The notes: generated from the letters alone by a model not told the origin. Counted from the first letter of the stretch, positions 25,723 to 34,898 are shown. The stretch: DNA of 63,302 nt from Clostridiales bacterium (GCA_031289755.1 JAITOU010000034.1:1-63302); one strand, 5' to 3'. Program-made: numbers and translations.

Positions 25723-27231
25723 ATGATAAAACAGAGAAACAGCGTAAAATCGGTGTTTTGCCGTGCTTTACTTATGGTCGCACTGCTTACGGCGGCGACA
25801 TTGATAGGCTTTTTGTTTCGGCAAATAGGCTTGACGGAAACAAGTATCGTTATGGTTTATCTGTTGTCCGTGCTTTTGACGGCGTGGCTGACATCGGGCG
25901 TTGTGTTTTGCATTCTCGCATCGGTGGCGGCTACTTTTTTGTTCAACTACTTTTTTACCGAGCCGTATTTTTCTTTCGGTATCGACGACCCCGGTTATTT
26001 GATTACCTTTACCGTCATGACGATAACCGCGCTCATTACGAGTACGCTTACTTCGCACGCTAAGCGCAATGAGCGTTCCGCCGAAGAAAGAGAAGCGGAA
26101 ACAAAAGCCGTATACAATCTCACTAACCGTCTGACGGAAGCCAAGGATATTCACGAGATTGCCGATATCGCCGTAAACGCAATAGGCGACAGCTTCGGTT
26201 GCATGGTCGCCTGCCTTTGTTTTGACGAAAACGGCGCGCCGGAAAAGTTTTTTATACAACGCATATCCGAAGGAAAAACGATAAGACAGACCGCCGAAAA
26301 CGAAGATGAAATTATTCGGCACGTCAAAGAAATGCGGGACGGATATTATGACGGAACGGATTTCTTTGACCTGTCCGTATACGGCAAGGAAAGCCTTTTG
26401 GGAATGGTGCGGATATCAAAAAAAAATGCGGAGGATATACTCGAAGCAAAGAAACATCTTTTGCGTTCTATGGTAGAAAGTACGGCTCTTGCAATGGACA
26501 GATTCCGCGCGGCGGAGCAGCGCGCCAAATCACGCGAAGAAGCCCTGCAAGAACGCTATCGCGGCAATCTTTTGCGTGCCATTTCGCACGACCTGCGGAC
26601 GCCGTTGACCGGAATTTTGGGTGCAAGCTCCGCTATAATAGAGAATGAAAAATCATTGAATAAGGCTACGAGAATAAAGCTGCTGACAAATATCAAAGAG
26701 GATTCTCAATGGCTCATTCACATGGTGGAAAATCTGCTCTCCGTGACGCGCATCAATCAAGGCACTATGAAGGTGACAAAGACCCCCGAAGCCGTCGAAG
26801 AAATAGTCGCCGCCGCCGCCAATCAAATCCACAAAAGATTTCCCGACAGGAAATTTTCGCTCAAAACACCCGACGAGCTGCTTGTAGTGCCCATGGACGG
26901 AACGCTGATAATGCAGGTACTCATCAACCTTCTCGAAAACGCTATCAAGCATACGCCGACAGGTTCAAAGGTAAGCGCGGAGGTGAGAAGAGAGAACGAT
27001 ACCGCCGTCTTTGAAGTCGTGGATAACGGCAACGGAATTTCGGAGCAGGAGCTGCCTTATCTGTTTGAAGGCTATGCTTTGGGCGAAAAAAACAGCTCGG
27101 ATTCGTCAAGGGGTATGGGCATAGGTCTTTCCGTCTGCAATTCTATCATAAAAGCGCATGACGGCAAGCTGGAAGCCGCCAACGGCAAGGACGGCGGCGC
27201 GGTATTTCGCTTTGTCTTGCCGCTAAAATAA
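25723..27231 (+). CDS. KdpD-like sensor histidine kinase without the N-terminal KdpD/Usp domains
   Basis: This 502-residue sensor kinase has a four-helix DUF4118 membrane domain (about 12-110), a GAF-like region (about 125-265), a HisKA domain with phospho-acceptor His289 in RAISHDLRTPL, and an ATPase domain with NLLENAIKHT, DNGNGIS and GMGIGLSVC. Full KdpD has an extra N-terminal KdpD/Usp part of about 370 residues that binds second messengers such as c-di-AMP; it is missing here. The response-regulator gene follows. The next genes encode Trk potassium uptake, so it probably senses potassium or turgor (inference). Confidence 0.9.
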   Translation: MIKQRNSVKSVFCRALLMVALLTAATLIGFLFRQIGLTETSIVMVYLLSVLLTAWLTSGVVFCILASVAATFLFNYFFTEPYFSFGIDDPGYLITFTVMTITALITSTLTSHAKRNERSAEEREAETKAVYNLTNRLTEAKDIHEIADIAVNAIGDSFGCMVACLCFDENGAPEKFFIQRISEGKTIRQTAENEDEIIRHVKEMRDGYYDGTDFFDLSVYGKESLLGMVRISKKNAEDILEAKKHLLRSMVESTALAMDRFRAAEQRAKSREEALQERYRGNLLRAISHDLRTPLTGILGASSAIIENEKSLNKATRIKLLTNIKEDSQWLIHMVENLLSVTRINQGTMKVTKTPEAVEEIVAAAANQIHKRFPDRKFSLKTPDELLVVPMDGTLIMQVLINLLENAIKHTPTGSKVSAEVRRENDTAVFEVVDNGNGISEQELPYLFEGYALGEKNSSDSSRGMGIGLSVCNSIIKAHDGKLEAANGKDGGAVFRFVLPLK

Positions 27232-27333
27232 AGCCGTAGATTTTGTGCCATGTCGGCGGCGGCTTCAACCGCCAATCAAATGACGCCGCAGATTTTAAGC
27301 CGCGTCGAGCGGCTTTAAAGGAGAAGGATTATC

Positions 27334-28029
27334 ATGAATAATAAAGCGTTGGTTTTGGTCGTCGAGGACGACGAAACTATATGCAATTTTATTTCCGCTA
27401 TATTGACCTCTAACGGTTACGGAATCGTCAAGGTTTCAAAGGGTAACGACGCGCTTTCGGCGGCGGCATCTCATTGTCCGGACGTTATTTTATTGGATTT
27501 GGGCTTGCCCGATATTGACGGAACGGATGTTCTCAAAATTTTAAGACAATGGACGGGCATACCCGTCATCGTCGTATCGGCGCGCAGTCACGAACGTGAA
27601 AAGGTTGAAGCATTGGATTTGGGAGCGGACGATTATATAACGAAGCCCTTCGGAACGGCGGAATTGCTTGCGCGTGTCCGAGCCGCACTCAGGCGCGGTC
27701 AAAAAGATGCCGGTCACTTAGAGCCGGGCGAAATGTCGGTCGGCGACCTTGAAATCAATTATGAAAAAAGACTCATAAAGCTTGCCGGTAAGGTGATACA
27801 TTTCACGCCGATAGAATATAAAATCGTCGTATTGCTTTCGAGATACGCGGGCAAGGTCTTGACCCATGATTTTATCGTCAAGGAAATATGGGGACCGTAT
27901 ACCAACGAGGTTCAGGCTTTGCGTGTAAATATGGCTAATATCCGCAGAAAATTAGAGGAAAATCCCGCCGAACCTAAATATATAGTAACCGAATTAGGCG
28001 TCGGATATAAAATGGCGGAAGAGGTGTAA
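27334..28029 (+). CDS. KdpE-like OmpR-family response regulator
   Basis: This 231-residue regulator has a receiver domain with acidic pocket EDD (11-13), phospho-acceptor Asp55 in LLDLGLPDIDG, the conserved KPFG lysine and a C-terminal winged helix (about 130-228) ending ELGVGYKMAEEV. It is highly KdpE-like. GGAGAAGG precedes the ATG. It is the partner of the upstream kinase and the likely activator of the downstream Trk genes, though no binding site could be identified. Confidence 0.92.
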   Translation: MNNKALVLVVEDDETICNFISAILTSNGYGIVKVSKGNDALSAAASHCPDVILLDLGLPDIDGTDVLKILRQWTGIPVIVVSARSHEREKVEALDLGADDYITKPFGTAELLARVRAALRRGQKDAGHLEPGEMSVGDLEINYEKRLIKLAGKVIHFTPIEYKIVVLLSRYAGKVLTHDFIVKEIWGPYTNEVQALRVNMANIRRKLEENPAEPKYIVTELGVGYKMAEEV

Positions 28030-28113
28030 GTGATTTAAGACCGTAAGCCTAAAATTCCGCTTTAAGCAAAAAATCTTTCAAGTTAATTCCAATCACGCCG
28101 TCAAAATTTTCTT

Positions 28114-28479
28114 TTGCAAATCTGTGTTTCGGTTGACAACGTCTTTAAGAACGGCAGAAGAATTGATATCGATGACAACCTGTCTGATTTCTTCTTCGCC
28201 GAGCTTGATTACCGAAAGGAGCGGAAAGCCGCCGACGGCAATATAATCGTATATTTCTTTTTCAAGGTCGTTTGTTCCGAATCCGCTTTCTTTTCTGAAA
28301 TTTATAAATTCCGAGAAGGTCAGCGGTTGGACATTAAAGGCGACATACCGATAAAGTTTGTAATTTTAGGTAGCTTTACACGTCATACGCCGACAAAGCT
28401 GTCTTTTAAAGCCGTTTTACACGTCTACGCCGATAAAGTTATCTTTAACGGCGTTATTTTATTTGTCGAAAAATATTAG
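28114..28479 (+). CDS. Doubtful ORF after the response regulator
   Basis: A 121-residue reading frame begins at a TTG with no ribosome binding site and is open from 28087. The codon usage looks native (GCC, GAC, CTT, AAA) and the C-terminal part alternates beta-like strands (FKAVLHVYADKVIFNGVILFVEKY), so it may be the remnant of a gene that has lost its start. No family is recognised. The rest of 28030-28605 holds no other convincing gene. A TATAAT at 28549-28554 and a TACAAT at 28600-28605 could belong to promoters for the next gene. Confidence 0.3.
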   Translation: MQICVSVDNVFKNGRRIDIDDNLSDFFFAELDYRKERKAADGNIIVYFFFKVVCSESAFFSEIYKFREGQRLDIKGDIPIKFVILGSFTRHTPTKLSFKAVLHVYADKVIFNGVILFVEKY

Positions 28480-28623
28480 ACAGGTCTTTCTTTATGCAAT
28501 CTTTATCTCCGTTTTTTTTTCTTTACGCCCCTTTTATACAAAAATCGCTATAATGAAAGTGTAAATATTGACGGCGGTTTTTTTTAAATTTAAATATCGT
28601 ACAATGTGTTTACGGAGGTAAAA

Positions 28624-29004
28624 ATGAAACAGGACTCAACGGACAGCCGAAAAGAATTGGCTTTGCTTTGCTGTAAGGTCAGAACGCTCATGGAAAACAA
28701 TGAGAGCGGAGAATGCGAAGCGTTGATAAAGGATGCGATGAGCAAATATCCGCACGCGCCCGAGCCGCACAATCTGTTTGGATTGCTGCTCGAAGTACAA
28801 GGCGACCATTTGACGGCGATGAAGCATTTTCGTGCGGCATGGGCGTTAGACCCGACTTATATTCCTGCAAGGAAAAATCTCGAACACTTCGGGAATTTTT
28901 GTCCGAGCGGAAGCCGCTCGTACGGCGAAACAAAGGCGGTCGGCGAAGTCAAGGACGGTACGCGAAAAATCGAATACGACAAAAACGGCATCGGTCGTGT
29001 CTAA
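28624..29004 (+). CDS. Small tetratricopeptide-repeat protein
   Basis: This is a 126-residue soluble protein. Residues about 8-85 form two to three TPR-like helix pairs (ECEALIKDAMSKYPHAPEPH, then GDHLTAMKHFRAAWALDPTY, then IPARKNLE). The remainder is a polar tail. GGAGG lies ahead of the ATG. It sits between the Kdp-like regulator and the TrkA-type genes with 29 bases to the next gene, so it is probably co-expressed with the potassium transporter. A small TPR protein in this position is common in Clostridia, but its function is unknown to me. Confidence 0.75.
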   Translation: MKQDSTDSRKELALLCCKVRTLMENNESGECEALIKDAMSKYPHAPEPHNLFGLLLEVQGDHLTAMKHFRAAWALDPTYIPARKNLEHFGNFCPSGSRSYGETKAVGEVKDGTRKIEYDKNGIGRV

Positions 29005-29033
29005 ACGGCACGGCTGCAATGGAGAAGGTATAA

Positions 29034-29480
29034 ATGAAACTAATTTCTAATAAAAAAAAGGAAAACTATACGGTCATTATAGGCAGCGGACGTTTGGGGT
29101 CCGGACTTGCAAACGCCTTGTCCGACGACGGCGCAAACGTAATGATTATCGACAGCGACAAAAATTCTTTTCGCAAGCTTTCGCCGTCCTTCGGCGGCTT
29201 GACACTGCTCGGCGACGCTACCGACATAGACGTCTTACATGAAGCGCAAGCCGAAAAGGCGACGGCTATCGTCGCCGTCACCGACAACGACAATACAAAC
29301 ATCATGATTGCTCAAATGGTCAAGGAGCTTTTTAAAAAGGAACGCGTAATAATACGCCTTTACGACCCCGAACTCGAATGCGTTTACGGCGAACACGGTA
29401 TCGACACGATATGCCCGGCCGTCTTGTCGGCAAAAGAAATAAACAGATTGCTGATATCGGGCAATAAGGAGAAAAAATGA
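29034..29480 (+). CDS. TrkA-N (RCK N-domain) potassium-uptake regulatory subunit, short
   Basis: This 148-residue protein consists of a single Rossmann RCK-N domain with GSGRLGSGLA (about 17-26), an acidic residue ending the second strand (IIDSDK) and LLGDATD. It has no TrkA-C domain. It should bind NAD(H), ATP/ADP or a similar nucleotide and gate the TrkH pore. Its stop overlaps the start of the second TrkA-type gene by four bases, so the two are probably made in equal amounts and form a heteromeric ring, in contrast to the single fused TrkA of enterobacteria. Confidence 0.88.
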   Translation: MKLISNKKKENYTVIIGSGRLGSGLANALSDDGANVMIIDSDKNSFRKLSPSFGGLTLLGDATDIDVLHEAQAEKATAIVAVTDNDNTNIMIAQMVKELFKKERVIIRLYDPELECVYGEHGIDTICPAVLSAKEINRLLISGNKEKK

Positions 29481-30142
29481 AACGCGCATTATTAATCGGC
29501 AGCTTCAACAAAGCCCGTTCACTCGCCGTTTCGCTGATAAAAAAAGGGTACGCGGTGACGGCGATAAACAATAATTACAGAGATTGTCTGATATTGGCGG
29601 AGATAGATTCTCTCAACGTCATCAACGGCGACGGTTCGATACCCTTTGTCTTAGAGGAAGCCAACGCTACCGAAGCCGATATCGCCGTCGCGCTCACCCA
29701 AAGAGACGACGACAATTTGTTGATATGTGAGCTGTGCAAAAAGAAATTCCGTGTAAAAAAGACCGTCGCTCTCGTCAACGACCCCAAAAAGACCGAATTT
29801 TTTTATAAAATGGGTATAGATTCGGTAGTATGCGCCGTAAATGCCATCACAAACATCATCGAGCAGCAGGCATTTTTGGACGGAATAGCCGCATTGATTC
29901 CGATAGGCGAAGCGCGCGTCAGTATTGCTGAAGTGCCGATAACCGAATCCGCGCCGGTGGCAGGCAAACGGCTAAAAGAAATCAATTTGCCAAAGGAGGT
30001 TATTATCGGCTGTATTTTGCGCGGCGAAAAAAGCATGATACCGCGCGGCGACACGCGTATCTTAGCGGGAGATATGTTGGTTTTGATATCGTCGGATAAG
30101 CAAGAAATGGCGGCGATAAAGGAATTGACGGGACGTATATGA
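29477..30142 (+). CDS. TrkA-type potassium-uptake subunit (RCK-N plus RCK-C)
   Basis: This 221-residue protein has an N-terminal RCK-N domain and a C-terminal TrkA-C domain (about 140-221, ending LVLISSDKQEMAAIKELTG). The nucleotide-binding glycine motif is degenerate: IGSFNKARSLA replaces GxGxxG. This suggests that nucleotide sensing is left to the upstream partner, while this subunit supplies the C-domain, a known site for c-di-AMP in related proteins. AAGGAG precedes the ATG, and its stop overlaps trkH by four bases. Confidence 0.88.
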   Translation: MKRALLIGSFNKARSLAVSLIKKGYAVTAINNNYRDCLILAEIDSLNVINGDGSIPFVLEEANATEADIAVALTQRDDDNLLICELCKKKFRVKKTVALVNDPKKTEFFYKMGIDSVVCAVNAITNIIEQQAFLDGIAALIPIGEARVSIAEVPITESAPVAGKRLKEINLPKEVIIGCILRGEKSMIPRGDTRILAGDMLVLISSDKQEMAAIKELTGRI

Positions 30143-31617
30143 AGAATAAAATTTTTTTGCATTGCGGCGCAGGCGGCAAGCTTGTGATGATGATAGGAGT
30201 TTTACTCGCCGTTCCGATAGCGGTATTGCCGTTTTATCCGGCAGAAATCAAGTATGCTCCTTCCTTTCTTATTCCGTCCTTGATATCGGTTGCATTGGGC
30301 ATAATGATGTGTATGCTTTCTAAGCGCAGAAGCGGAAGCGAAGCGGCGCGAAGCGGCGGAAGGACGGTCTTATTGATATGGCTTTACAGCTTTTTTGCCG
30401 GAGCGTTTCCCTTTTTTATTTCGGGTCAGCTCGATTATGTGCGCGCTTTTTTTGAAGCGGTCAGCGGTTGGACGGCTACCGGCTTGACGGTCATCGACGT
30501 CGAAGCTACGCCGCACATCTTCCATTTTTATCGCGGCTTCATGCAGTTTTGCGGCGGCTTGGGCTTTGTCATGGTTATGGTCATGTTTATGGGCGGCAAG
30601 CAGTCGATGAGTCTTTACAGCGCGGAAGGGCATACCGACAAGCTCATGCCAAATTTAAAGAAAACCGCTCAAACTATTATAGTTATTTACTTAGTTTTGC
30701 TTGTCGTAGGGACGGTAGGATATATTATTATGGGTATGCCGCCCTTTGACGGCTTGATTCACGCTATGTGCGCTTTGGCTACCGGCGGTTTCTCGACGCA
30801 AGCGGACAATATAGGAGCTTACGGCAGCTTTGCGATAGAGGCGTGGACGGTGATTTTGATGATTATCGGAACGATAAATTTTGCCGTGCTGCTGCTCCTT
30901 GTCAAAAGGAAATTTAAAAGAGCCGGTCGCGTCAGCGAGATACGTTTTATGTCCGTGCTTCTGATAGTCTTTATCACGGTTACGGCGTTGTCCTTGTTTT
31001 ACGGAGTCTATATGAGCGTCGGCGAAAGCATACGCGCCGCGCTCTTCAATATCGTGTCCGCTTTGACTACGGCGGGATTTTCTACGGCATCGTATGAGAC
31101 ATGGCCGCCCTTTGTCATAGGAGTCCTGATACTGCTTATGATTATAGGGGGGGGATTAGGCTCTACGGCAGGCGGAATAAAGCTGACACGCGTCTATCTG
31201 CTCATGAGAGTTACGGGCGAAAATATCCGCAGGCGTTTTTTGCCGCCGCGAAAAATAATATCCCTTAACTATTACGGCGCGCAGGGCAAGACTCCGATAG
31301 ACGACAATTTAAAAGCCAATGTAATAGGCTTTGCTTCTTGTTATATTTTTATCTTCATCGTCGGCTCGTTGCTCATGACTCTGACGGCGGACTGCTCTCT
31401 GTCGGACGCGATGTTTGAATTTGCCTCCGCACTCGGCACCGTCGGCTTGTCGATAGGCTTAACGGGTCCCGAGACGGGAACGGCGACCCTTATAGTCGAG
31501 ATAATCGGAATGATATTAGGCAGATTAGAAATCTTTATCGTCTTAATCGGAATCGGCTCGGGAGCTTCGCTCATAAAGCGCGGTATTCAAAAAAAATTCG
31601 CAAAAAAAGCCGCTTAG
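30139..31617 (+). CDS. trkH: Trk/Ktr-type potassium uptake pore protein
   Basis: This 492-residue integral membrane protein of the SKT superfamily has four pore-loop repeats with filter-like glycines, seen as ATGLTV, ATGGFST, TTAGFST and the GTVGLSIG region, and a glycine-rich GGGLGSTAGGIKLTR gate region. Length matches TrkH. It imports potassium, probably with sodium or protons, under control of the two RCK subunits encoded just upstream. It is the last gene of the kdpDE-TPR-trkA-trkA-trkH unit. Confidence 0.93.
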   Translation: MKNKIFLHCGAGGKLVMMIGVLLAVPIAVLPFYPAEIKYAPSFLIPSLISVALGIMMCMLSKRRSGSEAARSGGRTVLLIWLYSFFAGAFPFFISGQLDYVRAFFEAVSGWTATGLTVIDVEATPHIFHFYRGFMQFCGGLGFVMVMVMFMGGKQSMSLYSAEGHTDKLMPNLKKTAQTIIVIYLVLLVVGTVGYIIMGMPPFDGLIHAMCALATGGFSTQADNIGAYGSFAIEAWTVILMIIGTINFAVLLLLVKRKFKRAGRVSEIRFMSVLLIVFITVTALSLFYGVYMSVGESIRAALFNIVSALTTAGFSTASYETWPPFVIGVLILLMIIGGGLGSTAGGIKLTRVYLLMRVTGENIRRRFLPPRKIISLNYYGAQGKTPIDDNLKANVIGFASCYIFIFIVGSLLMTLTADCSLSDAMFEFASALGTVGLSIGLTGPETGTATLIVEIIGMILGRLEIFIVLIGIGSGASLIKRGIQKKFAKKAA

Positions 31618-31671
31618 TCAAAAAGGTGCGGCAATTTAATTTACATTTTGTAATTAATATCCGTAAAATTA

Positions 31672-31700
31672 TTGACAAATAGCAAATTTTATAGTAAACT
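31672..31700 (+). promoter_or_regulatory. Predicted promoter of the small unit ahead of the ABC importer
   Basis: TTGACA (31672-31677), a 17-base spacer and TAAACT (31695-31700) lie 34 bases ahead of a 39-codon ORF. A second TATAAT follows at 31700-31705 with non-optimal spacing. Confidence 0.6.
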
Positions 31701-31734
31701 ATAATAATAAATAAAGACACAAAAGAGTTATATT

Positions 31735-31854
31735 ATGAAAAATGTAAAAAGCACTGCAATAATCAAAGAAAAACACGAAGGAAAACGCGATATAATATCA
31801 GCTATATCGGGGGGGGGTACACCTATTATATGGCCGTATTTTATAATGCGCTAA
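31735..31854 (+). CDS. 39-codon ORF containing a G9 tract
   Basis: The ORF begins MKNVKSTAIIKEKHEGKRD, continues IISAISGGG across nine consecutive G residues, and ends PYFIMR. The ribosome binding site is weak (AAAGAG). With ten or seven Gs the frame would continue for about 30 further codons (GGYTYYMAVFYNALKQF...) to a stop inside the following hairpin. A promoter and an intrinsic terminator bracket it, so it forms its own transcription unit of about 230 bases. It could be a leader peptide, a small peptide gene with phase variation, or a gene remnant. No family is recognised. Confidence 0.4.
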   Translation: MKNVKSTAIIKEKHEGKRDIISAISGGGTPIIWPYFIMR

Positions 31855-31881
31855 AACAATTTAATATATTATCAAAAAATC

Positions 31882-31930
31882 AAAACAATTCCGGTTTTTC
31901 GCTTAGGTGAGATAACGGAGTTGTTTTTTT
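31882..31930 (+). terminator. Hairpin and T run between the small ORF and the ABC importer
   Basis: AAACAATTCCG and CGGAGTTGTTT pair with a 22-base loop and are followed by seven T residues. It may be a plain terminator or an attenuator for the importer genes that start 100 bases later. Confidence 0.65.
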
Positions 31931-32028
31931 GTTATAAAAAATTTTTCATATTAGAGAGAGCATAACTTCAAGCAAAACAAATAAATAAATGAAAGGAGTA
32001 AACCATGAAACTAACGAAAGGAGTGGAA

Positions 32029-33108
32029 ATGAAAAACAAAGTTGTAATTTCAATTATTTGCGTTGTTGTGGTTATTGGTGCGTCAATCGGGTTGTATTTG
32101 GGTTTGCGAAATACAAACGATAAACCAGTGAATAGCGTTACAATAACCGATATGGTCGGCGATACTGTAACCGTCAAAAAGAATGCGTCAAAAGTTGCCG
32201 TTCTTGCTCGGTCTGCCGTTGATATGCTTGTTGCGTTTGGACTTGGCGAAAAAGTTGACGGCGTTTATTACACCGTTCTTAATAACGAATGGGCGAAAAC
32301 TATTTATCCGCATAGTGAAAATTATTTTGCTTATGATTATGACACAACGGTTGAAACATATCTTGCTCGTGGTGTTGATTTGGTTATTGCACCCGAAAAA
32401 TATATTGCCGATAATTTGCGTGAACACGGCATAACTGCTTTTACAGTCAGTCAATATGGCACCCCGAATTATGATGACAGCGTTTTTGCTTTTGCCGAAA
32501 TAATCAAAAAGATATGGGAAGGAAACGAAATTAAAACAAAAATAAATGAATGGGAAAATGAATTTACCGCAATAAAAGACGAAATTATTCTCAAATTAGC
32601 AACCATACAAACAACGCAAAGTTTATATTATGTGCGTGGCGATAAAAACAAAGGGATACGATATACCGAAAATAGCGAAAAGACAATACAAAATACAATC
32701 GCCAAATATCTCAAATTGAATTATGTAAGTAAAGATTTTACTTCAAGCGAACCCACCGCAGAAGTTTTATTATCCACAAACCCCGATTATATTTTTGTAG
32801 GTGGTGCTTTCCAAAACACAATAATAAACAATATAAGAACTGATAGCATTTGGTCGGGTCTGTCTGCTGTAACAAATGATAAAATTTTTAATATCGGTGT
32901 TGGCTTTGTAATGTTTGAGCAAAACGGCGTGGAACTTTCAATTTATTTAGCAGATATGGCAAATAAAATCTACCCCGACAAATTCAATTTTGATATTACG
33001 CAAATGTTAAAAGACAGTATGCAAAAATATTTTGGCAAAACAATAAGTGATAATGACGCAACAAATATGTTAAACGGAAAAAAAGCAAATGGCGAAAACT
33101 TGGCATAA
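32029..33108 (+). CDS. Iron/heme/cobalamin-type ABC importer, substrate-binding protein
   Basis: This protein of about 359 residues has an N-terminal membrane anchor (VVISIICVVVVIGASIGLYL) and a periplasmic-binding-protein fold of the FepB/BtuF class (ITDMVGDTVTV opening, then DLVIAP and NPDYIFVGG). It would deliver a ferric chelate, heme or corrinoid to the permease; the ligand cannot be told. Two start codons, at 32005 and 32029, each have their own AAAGGAGT-like site; I chose 32029 because it gives the compact signal. The end overlaps the permease start by 20 bases. Codon use is AT-rich and unlike the flanks. Confidence 0.85.
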   Translation: MKNKVVISIICVVVVIGASIGLYLGLRNTNDKPVNSVTITDMVGDTVTVKKNASKVAVLARSAVDMLVAFGLGEKVDGVYYTVLNNEWAKTIYPHSENYFAYDYDTTVETYLARGVDLVIAPEKYIADNLREHGITAFTVSQYGTPNYDDSVFAFAEIIKKIWEGNEIKTKINEWENEFTAIKDEIILKLATIQTTQSLYYVRGDKNKGIRYTENSEKTIQNTIAKYLKLNYVSKDFTSSEPTAEVLLSTNPDYIFVGGAFQNTIINNIRTDSIWSGLSAVTNDKIFNIGVGFVMFEQNGVELSIYLADMANKIYPDKFNFDITQMLKDSMQKYFGKTISDNDATNMLNGKKANGENLA

Positions 33109-34105
33109 ATACGGCTGGCTTTATTTGATTGTAGGCTTTATATTTATGGCTTTTGTTTTTGTGCTATCACTTTGTATGGGGCAATATCACTTGTCTTTTA
33201 GCGAAGTCATAAACGCATTATTTAATGGGGATAACGGCGAAACAGCAAACAATATAATATGGAAATTGCGGTTGCCACGCTTATTGTCGGCTTGTTTTAT
33301 TGGTGTTGCTCTTGCCGTTGCTGGCATAATTTATCAAAACACTTTTCAAAATGAATTAGCATCGCCCGATATAATCGGCGTTTCATCGGGTGCAAGTGTC
33401 GGTATTGCTTGGGGTATTTTAATTGGCTTGCCACTTATTGCAATATCATTTCTTGGGTTCGTTCTTGGTGTATTGGCAATGGGTCTAACTTTATTTATTG
33501 CACGGCTTTTCAAAAACAAATCAATGACGATTTTAATTATTTCGGGCGTTTTAGTTTCGGGATTTATGGGTGCGGTCGTAAGTTTAATTAAGTCAATGGC
33601 TGACGCAGACACGCAACTGCCAAATATCGTCTTTTGGCTCTTGGGTTCTTTTGCGTCCGTTACAATGGAGCAAACAATTATTATTATGATTGTCGTTTCA
33701 ATTTGCGTTACGTTTTTATATTGTATTAGCGGTAAAATCTTAAACAATATTGCACTCGGTGAAGAACAAGCACGCAGTAAAGGTGTGAATTACAAACTAT
33801 GGCGAATTATTATTCTCGGGTTTGCAACAATACTTACGGCGTTATCCGTTTCTATTGCTGGCGTTATTGGTTGGGTCGGTCTTGTAATCCCACATATTGC
33901 AAGATTACTTGCAGGACATACAACTCAAAAATCAATTCCACTTGCTATTCTCTTTGGCGGTTCGTTTATGATGATATGCGACACGCTGGCACGCACATTA
34001 ACGACAAGCGAAATTCCTGTCGGTGCGATTACGGGCTTTTTCGGTATTATTTTATTTATCGCAATCTTAACTTTCAAAAAGGGGCAAAAATATGGAATTG
34101 ACTGA
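33089..34105 (+). CDS. FecCD-family ABC importer permease
   Basis: This 338-residue membrane protein has about nine to ten hydrophobic segments and the FecCD hallmark LRLPRLLSACFIGVALAVAG, followed by NELASPDIIGVSSGA. The coupling region GVIGWVGLVIPHIARLL, which contacts the ATPase, is intact. It forms the transmembrane channel, normally as a homodimer. It overlaps the binding-protein gene by 20 bases and the ATPase gene by 14, a tight translationally coupled arrangement. Confidence 0.93.
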   Translation: MAKTWHKYGWLYLIVGFIFMAFVFVLSLCMGQYHLSFSEVINALFNGDNGETANNIIWKLRLPRLLSACFIGVALAVAGIIYQNTFQNELASPDIIGVSSGASVGIAWGILIGLPLIAISFLGFVLGVLAMGLTLFIARLFKNKSMTILIISGVLVSGFMGAVVSLIKSMADADTQLPNIVFWLLGSFASVTMEQTIIIMIVVSICVTFLYCISGKILNNIALGEEQARSKGVNYKLWRIIILGFATILTALSVSIAGVIGWVGLVIPHIARLLAGHTTQKSIPLAILFGGSFMMICDTLARTLTTSEIPVGAITGFFGIILFIAILTFKKGQKYGID

Positions 34106-34898
34106 CAAGGAAGATAATAATTGCCTTATTAAAATTGAAAATTTGTCTTTTGAATATCACAAAGGCGAACCCGTTTTACAAGATATAAACCTTGAAATAA
34201 ATGAAAATACTATAAATGTTTTTCTTGGCTTAAATGGCTGTGGCAAGACAACACTTATTAAATTGATTGCAGGGTTGCAACGCCAAACAAACGGCACAAT
34301 TTTATTAAACAACAAACCTATAAAAGAATATAGCGACACGGCACGCTCTAAATATATTGCGTATGTTCCGCAAAACACAAATAATAATATGGCTTTTACG
34401 GTTGAAGAGTTTTTATTATTGTCTTTTACGAATCAACGAAATTTGTTATGGCAACCAACAACGGACGACTTAAATAAAGTCAAACACTTTATAAAAAATC
34501 TTGACATTGATGAAGATAAATTACAAAAGAAAATGTGCGAACTATCCGGTGGCGAACGACAAATTGTAATAATCGCTGGGGCTTTATTGCAAGATGCAAA
34601 AATCATTATACTTGATGAACCGACTGCAAGCCTTGATATGAAAAATCAATATGCCGTTTTACACTTCTTAAAAAAATGCCAAAAAGAAAATGACAAAACG
34701 ATTATCTTTACTTGCCACGACCCGAACCACGCCTTGCGTCTTGGTGGTGATACAATCGCCATACATAACGGCAAGATACTTTTCAAAGGTCAAAGTAGAG
34801 ATATTATCAAAGCCAAAAACTTGAAAAAGATATACGGCGAAAGTGTAATCGATAGTAAATATAGTCAATACAATATCATTACATTGGAGGACTTTTAG
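34092..34898 (+). CDS. ABC importer ATPase (FecE/BtuD-like)
   Basis: This 268-residue nucleotide-binding subunit has Walker A GLNGCGKTTL, the Q-loop in YVPQNT, signature LSGGERQ, Walker B IIILDEPTAS and the switch histidine in TCHDPNH. It energises the upstream permease. It is the last gene of the three-gene importer. The whole operon (32.0-34.9 kb) is visibly richer in A/T at third positions than its neighbours, consistent with horizontal acquisition. It ends about 75 bases before the SRP RNA promoter. Confidence 0.93.
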   Translation: MELTDKEDNNCLIKIENLSFEYHKGEPVLQDINLEINENTINVFLGLNGCGKTTLIKLIAGLQRQTNGTILLNNKPIKEYSDTARSKYIAYVPQNTNNNMAFTVEEFLLLSFTNQRNLLWQPTTDDLNKVKHFIKNLDIDEDKLQKKMCELSGGERQIVIIAGALLQDAKIIILDEPTASLDMKNQYAVLHFLKKCQKENDKTIIFTCHDPNHALRLGGDTIAIHNGKILFKGQSRDIIKAKNLKKIYGESVIDSKYSQYNIITLEDF

